Below, one piece after another: positions 19,644 to 30,260 of a stretch of 64,000 nt of DNA. Each line of letters begins with the position of its first letter. Position 1 is the stretch's first letter. The translations under genes and the position numbers were made by a program. This stretch comes from Alopecurus myosuroides (taxonomy: Eukaryota > Streptophyta > Magnoliopsida > Poales > Poaceae). The notes beneath the pieces are model-generated. The model did not search any database. It saw only the letters and a list, made by a program, of their open reading frames with translations, and was not told the DNA's origin. The DNA lies in assembly GCA_028641055.1 (NCBI GenBank), contig CM054057.1, positions 728,348,484 to 728,412,483 of the forward strand. The letters run 5' to 3'.

Positions 19644-19661
19644 CCCCACGGTCGGCGCCAA
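19644..19661 (-). promoter_or_regulatory. Primer binding site of element B
   Basis: On the minus strand TTGGCGCCGACCGTGGGG begins one base after the LTR end. The TGGCGCC core is typical of Tat elements; I do not assign the tRNA with confidence. Element H has a near copy at 62718-62736. Confidence 0.75.
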
Positions 19662-19662
19662 T

Positions 19663-20151
19663 TGTCGAAGCTCTGGCTCCACAAATCCCTCGGGTGAACC
19701 TATCGGGTTTCGACTAGGAGACGTCATAGGCGCTGGTGAAATCGTCGGCTTGACAGGGGGCGAGATTTACCCAGGTTCGGGCCCTCGTAGAGGTAAAACC
19801 CTTACTCCTGCCTTCTGTCGATCTGTATTAGATGATTAGATCGGTTACAGGGTGCTCGAATCGAGAGAGATCTCGAGTTTCAAGGCTTTTGTGGTCGTGC
19901 GGTATTACTTGGTCCTCTCCTTGGGGGCTCTCCTGGCTTTATATAGATAACCAGGTCTCGAGTCCAACCCGGAGAGGATACAAACCCTAGCTTAGGTCGG
20001 TTACAATCCATAACTTAACCCGCAAGTTGATGCGGGTGGGCTTCTCATGGGCCTTCTAGAGTACTCCAAGGGCGCTTCCTGTCGGGCCTTGACCAGAAGG
20101 CTTGAGAGGGGGTGTCCTTACTCGCAGGGTCCAGGATCCATGCCTTCGTCA
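19663..20151 (-). repeat. 5' LTR of element B
   Basis: 489 bp with a TATATAAAG-type box at 19937-19945 on the minus strand. Directly followed by the TSD CCCCC and the second part of the A LTR. Confidence 0.93.
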
Positions 20152-20156
20152 CCCCC

Positions 20157-23100
20157 CTAACCCTACCCTCCACCTTCCCCCTCCTCTCTCCCCCCGCCTC
20201 CATTTTCTCTTCTCCTCTCTCTGTCCCTCAGCTCCCTCTCTCTGAATTTTCTTCCCCACCAAAAACCACCATGGCTGCGTGTTGGAGAGGGCGCAGTGGT
20301 CGCAGCGGTCCGCCTCGGGAGCTCCCCACGGCGGGAATGGAGACCCCTCGGCGCCGCCTTCCTCCTCCACCCCGCGGCGAGGGCGGGGAGCCAAGGAATC
20401 GCCGCCGCCGTCCAGCCCTCGCCACCGTCGCCTCCCTGCTCCGCCCCGTCACTGTCCGCTCGAGGTGATCACCCCCTCCTACCGCCTCGCTCCCCTCACC
20501 TCCTCCCTCTCGCAGCACACGCACGGCCACAGCAGCCCGCACGTCCGCGGCTCCCCTCCCGCGCTCGCAGCAGCAACGCAGATGGCCGCCGGGGATCGAT
20601 GCCTCTTTCTCTGTCGAGGTGCAGACTGAAATTGCCAAAGTTCATTTAAACAGCGAAACTGAACAATAACCCCCACGACGCCCCCTTACTGTCAACAACT
20701 CACAGCCCACCGCAGTGGTTACTGCCCTTGCGCGCACAGCAGAGGGGGTGGGTTCGAATCCCACCCCCCACGGGATTAAACCCACTTTTTTTCTCCTTTT
20801 GTTTAAATCCAAGAACTTGACAGAAATCACACACAGGTCCCTGACAGTTCTCTTCTAGTCCCTGTGAATTTTTCTAAGTCCCTGTATATTAATTAAATGG
20901 CAGAATAATAACTAAACTTCTAAAATGCATAACTATTTCATTTTAACTCCAATTTCAACATTTTTAATATGTTTTCCACTCCAAATTAAATGCTCTACCC
21001 AAATATAAAATTTGTTTACTGTTTTGAATATTTTAAATTGGTGAAATATTTGAAAACTTGTTTAATTCACTTAATTTTGCAAAATTCATAACTTGGGCAT
21101 AAAAATTCCAAATTCAACAAACTAAATATGTTTTCCAATCAATTTTTCATGTACTTTCCAAATATCAACTTTGTTTGCTGTTTTGAATAATTTAAATTGC
21201 TGAAAACAACTGTTTCTTGATTAATGCATTTAAAATTGCCAAATTAATAACTTGCTCATTTTAAATCCATTTTTAACAAATAAAATATGTTATCCATGAT
21301 AAATTAAACCACCTTTCCAAACATAAACTTTGTTTCATGATTTGAATAAGTTAAATTGGTTAAATAATTTAAATCTTGTTTAAATCATTTAAATTTGCTA
21401 AATTCATAACTTGCTCAAGTTAATTTCTTTTTGAACTTATAAAATATGTTTTCCAACCATAAAAGTATAAACTTTTGAAATATGAATTTGGTTTAATGTT
21501 TTGAACAAATAAAAATTCAAATAAGTTCATAATTGAATTAAATTCATTTAAATCTTGTTTAAACTTGTTTAATTCATAATTAATTCATTCTAAATCCTTT
21601 TTCAACAAGTGAAACACGTAATCCACCTAAAATCTTGTGTTATTTTCAAATATGAACTTTGTTATCTATTTTGAACAATTAAAAGTGGTGAAAACAACAA
21701 ATGCTTGTGTAACACCTTTAAGAACCCAAAATTCCAAAACTTAATAACAAAAATTCCAAACTTGGTAAACCTCATTTCAAATTGTTTCTATTGTTGTTTT
21801 CTTTCTGTTTTCCTCATCCATGCATCATGCTAATCCACTTTCACCTGTTGGTTAGTTGTAAAACAATTAATTCAACCATAATTCATGGGCTTTTCATATG
21901 CAACTCAAATTGCATGTGGGTCCATTTAATCATGTTGTTACCATGTCAACTAGTTTATTTCTATGCATCAATTAAATGGTCATGCATCATCCCATGATTG
22001 TGCACTATGCCATGTTATTGATTGTTTGTCTCTCTGCGTTGTTTGTTTGCTTCTTCTCGATAAACGACGACGTTGAGACCGACGATACTACGACACCCCT
22101 TCTGAGGATCTAGCTCAGTACCAGGCTACTGAGTTTGCAGGCAAGTATTCACTCACATGAACCATTGTGTTCCTTTCAACATTGGATACCGATACTTTCC
22201 GTTGTCTATTCTGCTAGCCCTATGAATCGTTGCTTCTGTTCGATCCTATCACATGTTATCCTTTAACCCTGATATAGCCTCACCTCCACACCTATAACCC
22301 CATTGCTTGTTGCCTGTGTCTTACTAGCATGCTTAGTGTTGTTTTGCTCGAGTCTGTTGCCCGTTACTTTCTACTACCTTATTTCATTATGTTCTGGGGC
22401 TCGATGTTAAACAACAACCTGTTAATTTTGAGGTAATAATAATTTGATGATAAGGCACCGGCAGGAGGCCCGGCGTGGTTTTGAGGCCTGCTAGTGTCGA
22501 CCCTAATTAGGAAAAGGGTCTTGTCTACTGATCCATGATGAGCGCACTAACCGCATGTGGGAAGCGTGTATGGGCGCCCTCCCTCAATTTGATTCGATTC
22601 GCATCTCGTCCAAATCGCCACACTTAGTTCGGGCTTTCCATTTGATGCATGCATGTGCAGGTGCGAACCCTTGGCGCCAGGGTGGAACTTTTGTAGTCGG
22701 CATTTAGGGCGCTGTGGTCTTAGAGTGCTATGAGGGTCCCCTTTTCTTCGTGGGGCTCGATTAGCCGCGCACGCACAGCATGTGGTTCTTTGGGCTTGAT
22801 GCGAAGAAGAGTTGAGTTGTGTTGAGTGCCCCGCTTGGTGGAAAGGCCATTCCATCTGGCGGGTTATTCTTACGTGTACGGCCAAATTGGTGCACCCCTG
22901 CAGGGTTAAATCTTCTCGAGAAGCCGTGTTTTCCGCGGTTATGGATGACTTGGTGAAAGTACTGGCTAACAAGTACTCAGAACAACTTACACCTAACTAA
23001 CGATAACTTGACTAGTAATAGTCTTATTGACACAATAACCTGAACCATCACTAATCCAACTGAGTGAGTTATCCTCGGATTGCTTCTGGATAAGGGGCGA

Positions 23101-23893
23101 GATCCAGGATGGGTTTGTTTGGAGTTAGTTGGTAGGTTGGTTACGATACGCTATCTTATCCCCTTTCTGTTAGCCGGAAGTTCTAGCATGTTTCTGTAGT
23201 TGGTTATTGCAGCCCGCTGCCGCATCTTTTGTATCACCCTTTCTTCCGTTGAACGCAAAGCATCTGTGCTTGATGTTGTTGGGTACACATTGGTGAATTG
23301 TGAGTCTTGCTTGCCAGTACGTTTATGTACTTACCCCTTTGGGGCTGTGGTTTACGCAGACTACGTTTCCGAAGATCCCCATGGTGGCTACTACGTGGAG
23401 TATGACGAGGCTGCTGACGAGTAGATAGCGGACCCGGGCAGGATCCGAGACTTCGTGGATGGGCTCCGTCTTTTCGTTTCCGGCCTCTTAGGCCTATTTG
23501 GTTCTTGTCTGTACTCAGACATGTTGACTGCTTCCACTGTGATGTAATGATGATATGTTGGGACATGTGTCCTCTGGATGATTGTATTCGCTATCTCTGC
23601 TCTAGTGAGAGCTATTTGCAACTTATTTCAATCTTTTGTGTCTTAGAGATCTGTTGTGATATCAATTGTTCAAATGCCGTTGACGTACCATGTGTGTATG
23701 TTTTGAAGTACGTCAATGGAAGTATCTGGATTTCTATGGGATGGTTTGCGTAGACGATGAACAGTAGGGGTTGGTTGTCACACATACGTGTGTTGGCCTA
23801 CTCGTAAGAGATGCGGGTGCAGGTAAGCCCCGTAATCCAATCATCTACTGTTCAACGGAACTGCGAGTATCCTCTAGAAGTCCGGGTGCGACA
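20157..23893 (+). repeat. 3' LTR of element A, second segment
   Basis: Continues the A LTR from the GC-rich tract to GGGTGCGACA. It repeats the tRNA-like module (20711-20792), the 159-bp array (motif at 20966, 21125, 21284, 21443) and the small acidic-ended ORF (23200-23424). It differs from the 5' LTR by scattered substitutions and several 1-3 bp indels. Confidence 0.92.
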
Positions 23894-24110
23894 TGACCGA
23901 ACCCAAACGCCCGTGATGTTAGCACGATTTTATCGCTGGCGTCATGCAGTTCCTTCTCCACGAAGGCTCGTGGAAGAAAAAGGCGTATTATGATAAAATC
24001 CAAGTTTTGTGTTATGAATGATTTGGGGAAAAGAAGAATCGAGAGGAGGCGCCAACATTCCTCGGAAAAGAATACAAATGGACGAAAGGTGGCAGAATGA
24101 AGTCTCAATC
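23894..24110 (+). other. Element C internal DNA after the A insertion
   Basis: Starts with the duplicated TGACC. Noncoding; joins to 1051 to make the untranslated end of element C between its antisense ORF and PPT. Confidence 0.65.
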
Positions 24111-24125
24111 CTTCTTGGGGGCTAC
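24111..24125 (+). promoter_or_regulatory. Polypurine tract of element C
   Basis: CTTCTTGGGGGCTAC abuts the LTR start TGTCAG. The GGGGGCTAC core is identical to the PPT of element B on its own strand. Confidence 0.75.
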
Positions 24126-24671
24126 TGTCAGATATGTACCGATTAGGGGTATATCCGGCATTGTCCTAAAGAGCCGGATTACCAGGGTGGCCTGTTGGTA
24201 ATGGATCACTGTCCATTAGGCATCCTAGTAAACTAACGCACAGAAGCCGGATTCTAGAAGAACCCGGACCACGGCCCAAAGTGGTACGGCTTGGAGTAGA
24301 AGGCGGATTCCTGCTTTCCAAGTTAGATACTTACCGTAGACTTCTAGGTTTCCTTTCTGTAAGCCCTAACCCGGTATCTATATAAAGCCAGACGGGAGAG
24401 AAGAACAAAAGACAATTTTTAGCTAGAAGCCAACCCGCGGAGAAGTTGATCCTCGTCGAGTTAGCGAAACCCTACTCACAATGTACTTTGTATACTTCAG
24501 GCTTCAGCCCTAATTTAGTGAGATTGTGGGAGTAGGAACGCCGCCTAGTTGCGACGTACCGAACCTGGGTAAATTTCGTGTTCCTGGTTGTCATAGTACC
24601 ACGTCCCCCCACGTCTCTACCAGTAGTCTCATGACACCCTCGTCTATGAACTCTATTATGATGTCTTGACA
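24126..24671 (+). repeat. 3' LTR of element C
   Basis: About 546 bp, from TGTCAGATATG to TCTTGACA with matching TGTCA/TGACA ends. TATATAAA at 24379-24386. The 5' LTR is outside the window, so the right boundary rests on the inverted ends and on alignment with the layout of B. Confidence 0.7.
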
Positions 24672-25882
24672 AGAGTTATGACTTCTCCACAAGTGATGGG
24701 TTCATGGCTCTGGTGTGCTTGACGTGCAAGATGGAAAAGAAGCATTGTCCCTAAATTGGGCGTGATATCTGTGTCAAGTTGTGCGACTTTTGCTAGGATG
24801 ATCTTCTCATCCTTATTAACTCTTGTAAACTGGTCGCAACGTTTCTAGCTTGGCTAGCACTTCCACTAGAACTTGGGTTAGTACTAGCACGTGTTTGGCT
24901 CTTTGTGTTCATCTAAAAATAATTACAATAGTAAGAAATGGTTCATAAAAGATAGGCAATAGTTTTCCTCTAAGATAATACTGATATGAACTCCGTAATG
25001 AATGCAAAAGACATTGTTCAATATAAAAGATCTAGGTACGAACATGAAACCATAGATTGAAAATAAAATATGATTCAAACAATCTTTGCAAGAAGTAGGT
25101 GGGAAAGAGGAGAAACATACCATGGATGTTTGGTTCAAAAGGAATGGAACCAAGGATGAATAAGAAAATAGATCTCTTGATGTTTAGATAGAGGTTTAGA
25201 GGTGGAAGAAATAAAATTCTAAATTGAGAAACTAGGTTTAGAGGCTTCTACCTGTAAATTGTGTCAGTAAGGTGACGAGTACGGTCAGTGCTGACGTACT
25301 GAGGTCGGTACGACTCACCCCGTGAAGTTGTATTGCCTTCTAATCTTGCCACGGTGGGGAGTATGGTGACGAGTACGGTGGGTTCACCATATCATGTTGC
25401 TCGTTATTTGGGTACTGTATCCTCTCTTACGAAAAATGACATAGTTCGGTTGATTATACGGTCATAATTGGCCGCACCACCATTTGTTAAATAGCCTTAA
25501 CTTGTTGAAAAGAAGATGGTTTGCTGGTATGGTGGATGGTACGGTCACTCAGATCGTGCTGATGCTCGGTAACCGGCTAATTGATGTAAGGCTCGTAGAA
25601 CAACCATGATACGGTCGATAATACGGTGAAAATTGACCGTACAAATGATCATTAAAACATCCTGATACTTTAAAACTTTCTTTCTCAATTTTATCACCTT
25701 GGACCTGAAATGTTAGTTCTCAACATGGTTCTATATATAATTTTGATGGCAACACTAGCAGTGAAAGTTCTAAGCATAATTTTTCTTCTCCTCCAATGTG
25801 TTTTCAACACTAAAACCGAAGAGAATGAAATACTTATCATGGGTTGCCTCCCATGCAGCGCTTTGTTTTTTTGGTCAGTTAG
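24672..25882 (-). other. Athila-type remnant, mostly noncoding
   Basis: On the minus strand just beyond the D LTR is GCGCTGCATGGGAGGCAACCCA, a sequence typical of the region after integrase in Athila-group elements (25837-25858 region). Further on, about 24914 downwards, an ATG opens MNTKSQTRASTNPSSSGSAS, gag-like in composition, but it breaks after about 40 codons. The stretch 25270-25640 is unusually rich in TACGGT. I cannot assign the piece to a specific element. Confidence 0.4.
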
Positions 25883-26269
25883 TGATGTCTACGCACGCTT
25901 CTATTCTTGTAGACAGTGTTGGGCTTCCAAGTGCAGAGGTTTGTAGAACAACAAAAAGTTTCCCTTAAGTGCATCACCCAAGGTTTATCGAACTCAGTGA
26001 GGAAGAGGTCAAAGATATCCCTCTCAAGTAATCTTGCAATTATGATACAAGAAGTCTCTTGTGTCCCCAACACAACTAATATAATGGTCAGTTGTATAGG
26101 GGCACTAATTCGGCGAAGAGATAGTGAAATACAAGTAATATGGATGATTATAAGTAGTAATTGCAATCTGAAAAAATGGCATTAAGCAAACATGTAGCAG
26201 AACTAGTTGAAAACGGTGTTTCAATTCTTAGAAAAAAGGCCTAGGGATCATACTTTCAGTAGTGAATTC

Positions 26270-26415
26270 TGCTACGTGTTGGGAACCCCAAGAGGAGGGT
26301 GTGATGAGCACAGCGGTAGGAGTTTTCCCCTTAGTTAAGAACCAGGGTTATCAATCCAGTAGAAGAAAGAGGACCTTCGGAAGGTTGATGCCACTGATGG
26401 TGGTGCTGGCGCTTC
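26270..26415 (-). repeat. 3' LTR fragment of element E
   Basis: Matches 28720-28866, the end of the E LTR, from TGCTACGTG to GGCGCTTCA. The rest of this LTR is missing. Confidence 0.85.
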
Positions 26416-27116
26416 AAGTGAATAAGCATCAACATCATAACTTGCTCTAATAATAGATTCAAAAGGTAGCTTCATCCTTTTTCTAGGAAAGTGTTCCATA
26501 CCTTTCTTTAGGGGGAATTGATATTTAATACTCCCCTCTTTCATATCAATAATAGCACCAACAGTTCTAAGAAAAGGTCTTCCCAAAACAATAGGACAAG
26601 AAGCATTGGGAAAGGTTATTGTTAACCATAATAAGAACATCATCAATTCTACCAAGAGGTTTCTTCTTAGCATTATCAGCAAGATGAACATCCAAATAAC
26701 AGAGGTTCCAACGGTGGTAGATCAAGCATATCATAAAGCTTTTGAGGCTTAACAGAGATACTAGCACCAAGATCACACAAAGCATTGCAATCAAAATCAT
26801 TTACTTTTATCTTAATGATAGGCTCCCAACCATCATCTAATTTCCTAGGGATAGATATTTCAAGTTTCAACTTTTCTTCCCTAACTTTCATGAGAGCATT
26901 GGTAATATGTTTAGTAAAAGCCATATTCATGGCACTAGCATTGGGTCTTCTAGCAAGCTTTTGTAGAAACATAATAACTTCAGAGATATTGCAATCATCA
27001 AAATCAAAATTATTATCATCAAAAGTAACAGGACCATTATCTCCTACATCTCTAACAATTTCAACACTTTTATTAGAGGCAGTTTCAGCAATTTGAGGCA
27101 ATTTAGCACGTTTCAC
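26416..27116 (-). pseudogene. Element E protease region
   Basis: The frame 27116-26676 reads FNDDN-type acidic linker, then KLDDGWEPIIKIKVNDFDCN and the protease active site ALCDLGASISV, typical of Athila-group proteases, followed by LYDMLDLPPLE. After frame changes it continues CYLDVHLADNAKKKPLGRID and ASCPIVLGRPFLRTVGAIID, and ends near FPRKRMKLPFESIIRASYDVD. Here it is cut by the LTR fragment. Confidence 0.85.
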
Positions 27117-27855
27117 CGAAGGAGTAGGGACTTTATTAACACCATCTACTTTACCATTGATAGTAGGAGGTTTAATAGCACTTGGAGCTTCAGTTTTACT
27201 AGTGGTTGTGATAGTACAAACTCTGCAATATCATTCTTTCTAACCAATTCATCTTCTCTTTCCCATCTAGCATGTAATTCAGCCATCAACCTAACATTAT
27301 TATCAATTTGAACTTGGATGGCATTATTATTTTTTTACTTTGTTTAACATTTTGTGGCAAAACCTTCAGTTTTAGAAAATCAACATCAATAGAAAGGCTA
27401 TCTACTTTAGAGGCAAGAACATCTATTTTACCAAGCTTTTCCTCAACAGATTTATTAAAAGCAGTTTGTGTGCTAATAAATTCTCTAAGCATGTTTTCAA
27501 GATCAAAGGTAGAGCTTTTATTGTTATTGTAGGAGTTGCCATAATAATTATCATAACCATTATTAGGAGGATAAGGCTTATAATTGTTTGCACCAAAATT
27601 ATTTCTATAAGCATTGTTGTTAAAATTATTATTTCTAATAAAGTTTACATCAACATGCTCTTCTTGAGCAACCAAAGAGGCTAAAGGAACATTATTTGGA
27701 TCAACTTGAGCTTTACCATTAACAAGTATAGACATAATAGCATCAAGCCTTTCACTCAAAGAGGAGGTTTCCTCAACAGAATTTACCTTCTTACCTTGTG
27801 GAGCTCTCTCAGTGTGCCACTCTGAATAATTTATCATCAAGAAGCTTTGTTGCAT
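27117..27855 (-). pseudogene. Element E gag C-terminal part
   Basis: Begins with YSEWHTERAPQGKKVNSVEE, then an Asn/Tyr-rich segment (NNNFNNNAYRNNFGANNYKP), then a coiled coil (FNKSVEEKLGKIDVLASKVD). The frame breaks near 27286. About 27285-27117 encodes RLMAELHARWEREDELVRK in a further frame. This is the Athila gag tail; no CCHC knuckle is visible. Confidence 0.8.
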
Positions 27856-28453
27856 CGCCCAAAGTGATGGACATAAAGGTACCTCCAGCAGCTGAATCCA
27901 ATAGGTTCCTTGAGGAGAAATTCAGCCCTGCATAAAAAGTTTGTATGATCATCCAAGTAGTCAGTCCATGAGTGGGACAATTCTTCACCAAAGTTTTCAT
28001 TCTTTCCCAAGCTTTAGCAACATGTTCATTATCAAATTGTTTAAAATTCATTATGTCACTTCTCAGGGATATAATCTTAGCAGGAGGATAATATTTTCCA
28101 ATGAAAGCATCTTTACACTTAGTCCATGAATCAATACTATTTCTAGCTAAGGATAGAAACCATTCTTTAGCTCTTCCTCTCATAGAGAAAGGAACTAATT
28201 TCAGTTTAATAATATCTCCATCCACATCTTTATATTTTTGCATATAACATAGTTCAACAAAATTATTAAGGTGGGAAGCAGCATCATCAGTACTAATACC
28301 AGGAAATTGCTCTTTCATCACAAGATTTAATAAAGCAGGTTTCATCTCATAGAAAGCGGCAGTAGGAGCAGGTGGAGCAATAGGTGTGCAAATAAAATCA
28401 TTGTTGTTTGTGCTAGTGAAGTCACACAACTTAGTATTCTCAGAGGAACTCAT
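27809..28453 (-). CDS. Element E gag N-terminal and core
   Basis: A 214-codon frame starting MSSSENTKLCDFTSTN. Residues 45-190 are the retrotransposon gag domain: FPGISTDDAASHLNNFVELC, LKLVPFSMRGRAKEWFLSL, SWTKCKDAFIGKYYPPAKI, and TFYAGLNFSSRNLLDSAAGG. This is the capsid protein of Athila-type elements. The frame is lost at residue about 205 and resumes in the 27855 frame. Confidence 0.9.
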   Translation of the reverse strand: MSSSENTKLCDFTSTNNNDFICTPIAPPAPTAAFYEMKPALLNLVMKEQFPGISTDDAASHLNNFVELCYMQKYKDVDGDIIKLKLVPFSMRGRAKEWFLSLARNSIDSWTKCKDAFIGKYYPPAKIISLRSDIMNFKQFDNEHVAKAWERMKTLVKNCPTHGLTTWMIIQTFYAGLNFSSRNLLDSAAGGTFMSITLGDATKLLDDKLFRVAH

Positions 28454-28616
28454 TTTAGCAGAATAATAGCAAGCAAATAAATAACAGCTATAAAGTAAAC
28501 TAATTTTTTCGTGTTTTTAATATTGAAAAGGAAAACAAGACAAAAATAAAAACAAGACAATAAACAAAATAAAGAGCTTGAGAGTGAGAGACTCCCCTTG
28601 CGAGAAGACTTCCTTC

Positions 28617-28634
28617 TCCCCGGCAACGGTGCCA
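28617..28634 (-). promoter_or_regulatory. Second primer-binding-like site of element E
   Basis: TGGCACCGTTGCCGGGGA on the minus strand differs at one base from the standard Athila PBS for tRNA-Asp. It lies 86 bp from the LTR end, too far for the usual position. Confidence 0.6.
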
Positions 28635-28691
28635 GAAAAAGTCCTGGTGCGTAGTTGACGAGGGAGTGGTTGCTTCTTGATGACTTTGAAA

Positions 28692-28709
28692 TCCTCGACA
28701 ACGTCACCA
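28692..28709 (-). promoter_or_regulatory. LTR-proximal primer-binding-like site of element E
   Basis: TGGTGACGTTGTCGAGGA lies 10 bp from the LTR end and is a diverged version (4 mismatches) of the tRNA-Asp PBS. Confidence 0.5.
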
Positions 28710-28719
28710 AAAAAATCCT

Positions 28720-30260
28720 TGCTACGTGTTGGGAACCCTAAGAGGAGGGTGTGATGAGTACAACGGTAGGAGTTTTCCCCTTAGTTAATAACCAGGTTTA
28801 TCAATCCAGTAGGAGAAAGAGGACCTTCGGAAGGTTGATGCCACTAACGGTGGTGTTGGCGCTTCACCGGTGTCAGCAACAACGTGGAACCTGCACACAA
28901 CACAACCAAAATACTTTGCCCCAACGGTACAGTGAGGTTGTCAATCTCACCGGTCTTGCTGAAAACAAAGATTAGACATATAGTGTGGAAAACAATGTAT
29001 GCTTGCAGTAAGTAAAGAGAGCAGGAAATTGTTGTGGTTTGTTTAACAATGTGGAAAAAGGACCAGGGTTCATAGGTTCACTAGTGGTGTCTCTCCATAA
29101 AAATAACATGCTGGGTGAACAAATTACAGCTGGTCAATTGAAAAATAGAGGTTGCGCCGTAGTGCACATTATAATATGATGACTACTATGATATTTAGTG
29201 CGGGCATTACAAAAAAATGCATACGAAATCCATCTGCATCGATGACTAATAATCCACCCTCAGGTTATCATCCGAACCCCCTTAGGTATTAAGTTGCAAG
29301 CAACAGATAACTGCATTAAACAATGTGTGTAATGTAAGCAATGATTATACAGGCGAACACTCTCACCGCTGTTTTCTCCCTAGTGGTAACAACACATCCT
29401 CCCCCGTCACGTTTCTGTCACTCGAGCACAGGCGAAAAGGAGGCATGAACCCACTATCTAGCATAAATACTCCCTCTTGGAGTCACTAGCAACTACTTGG
29501 CCAAAGCAACCACTAGCAACGGAAATTATGCAAGATCAAAAATAACATATGCAATAAAAACTATAATCAACTTGGCATAAGGTCAATATTCATCGGATCC
29601 CATCAAACACATCATATAGAATTATATAAGATCAATCTCGATCATGATAAGCAGATCACGAGATCTAAACATGGAGGCATATGAGGAGGAGACAACCATC
29701 TAGATACTGCTATGGACCCGTAGTCTAGGGATGAACTACTCACGCATCACTTCGGAGGCAGGCATGGTGATGTAGAAGCCTCCGGTGATGATTTCCTCTC
29801 CGGCAGGGTGCCGGGAGACAGCTCAAGAACCCCCCTGATCTAGGGTGACGACGACGGCGGCTGCGGAACTTTTCCATCCGGGGGGAATAAATAGGCGAAA
29901 GGGCAAAGGCGGTGTAGGCCAGGGGGCTCCACACCCATAGCTGGAGCGGCCAGGGAGGAGGCCGCGCCACCCTATGGTGTGTCCCCCTGATGCCCGTCTT
30001 CGACTCCTCTTCGGTGTTCTGGATGCTTCCGGGGAAAATAGGCACTTCGGGCTTTGTGGGTCCAATTCCGAGAATGTTTCCGCAACAACTTTTCTGAAAC
30101 AAAAAAGGACAGAAAACTGGGAACTGACACTTGGCATCTTGTTAATAGGTTAGTCCCGAAAAACGTATAAAAATGCTATAAATAAGGGAGAAAACATGTA
30201 GCAATTGGCATAATATGATCATGGAGAATCAGAAATTATAGATACGTTGGAGACGTATCA
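28720..30260 (-). repeat. 5' LTR of element E
   Basis: 1541 bp with near-inverted ends (TGATACG ... CGTAGCA on the minus strand). Its U3 end is close to the D LTR, while its U5 end is different. Confidence 0.85.

Larger units (their letters stand above)
7266..20151 (-). mobile_element. Element B: near-complete Tat-lineage Gypsy retrotransposon with antisense extra ORF
   Basis: Two 489-bp LTRs (7266-7754 and 19663-20151) with TGTCGAAG/CTTCGTCA ends are flanked by the 5-bp duplication CCCCC (7261-7265, 20152-20156). The order on the minus strand is 5' LTR, PBS, gag, protease, RT, RNase H, a second RNase H, integrase, then the opposite-strand extra ORF, PPT and 3' LTR. The dual RNase H and the antisense extra ORF are established hallmarks of the plant Tat lineage. 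All enzyme domains are recognisable but split by frameshifts, so it is either recently dead or carries sequence errors. Confidence 0.95.
1052..23893 (+). mobile_element. Element A: internally collapsed Gypsy retrotransposon with giant LTRs (contains B)
   Basis: The boundaries are TGTAAC at 1052 and GCGACA at 23893, flanked by the perfect 5-bp duplication TGACC (1047-1051, 23894-23898). The 5' LTR is 1052-5605 (4554 bp), the initiator-Met PBS is at 5608 and the internal region is 5606-6435. The 3' LTR is 6436-7265 plus 20157-23893, interrupted by element B. The only coding trace is a scar joining the start of reverse transcriptase to the end of integrase. The motifs and PBS fit the chromovirus (Tekay/Del-like) branch of Ty3/gypsy; I do not assign a named family. 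It depends on another element for any mobility. Confidence 0.92.
26270..30260 (-). mobile_element. Element E: truncated Athila-lineage retrotransposon (gag and protease only)
   Basis: The 5' LTR is 28720-30260, followed on the minus strand by PBS, gag and protease. At about 26416 the sequence jumps straight into the last 146 bp of the 3' LTR (26270-26415). RT, RNase H, integrase and most of the 3' LTR are deleted. Flanks AATTC (26265-26269) and AACAC (30261-30265) look like a decayed 5-bp target duplication. It lies inside a D LTR. Confidence 0.85.

Noticed and set aside
24672..25882. Host gene or exon
   Set aside because: Only short open stretches with Athila-type landmarks (GGGAGGCAACCC); nothing suggests a host protein.
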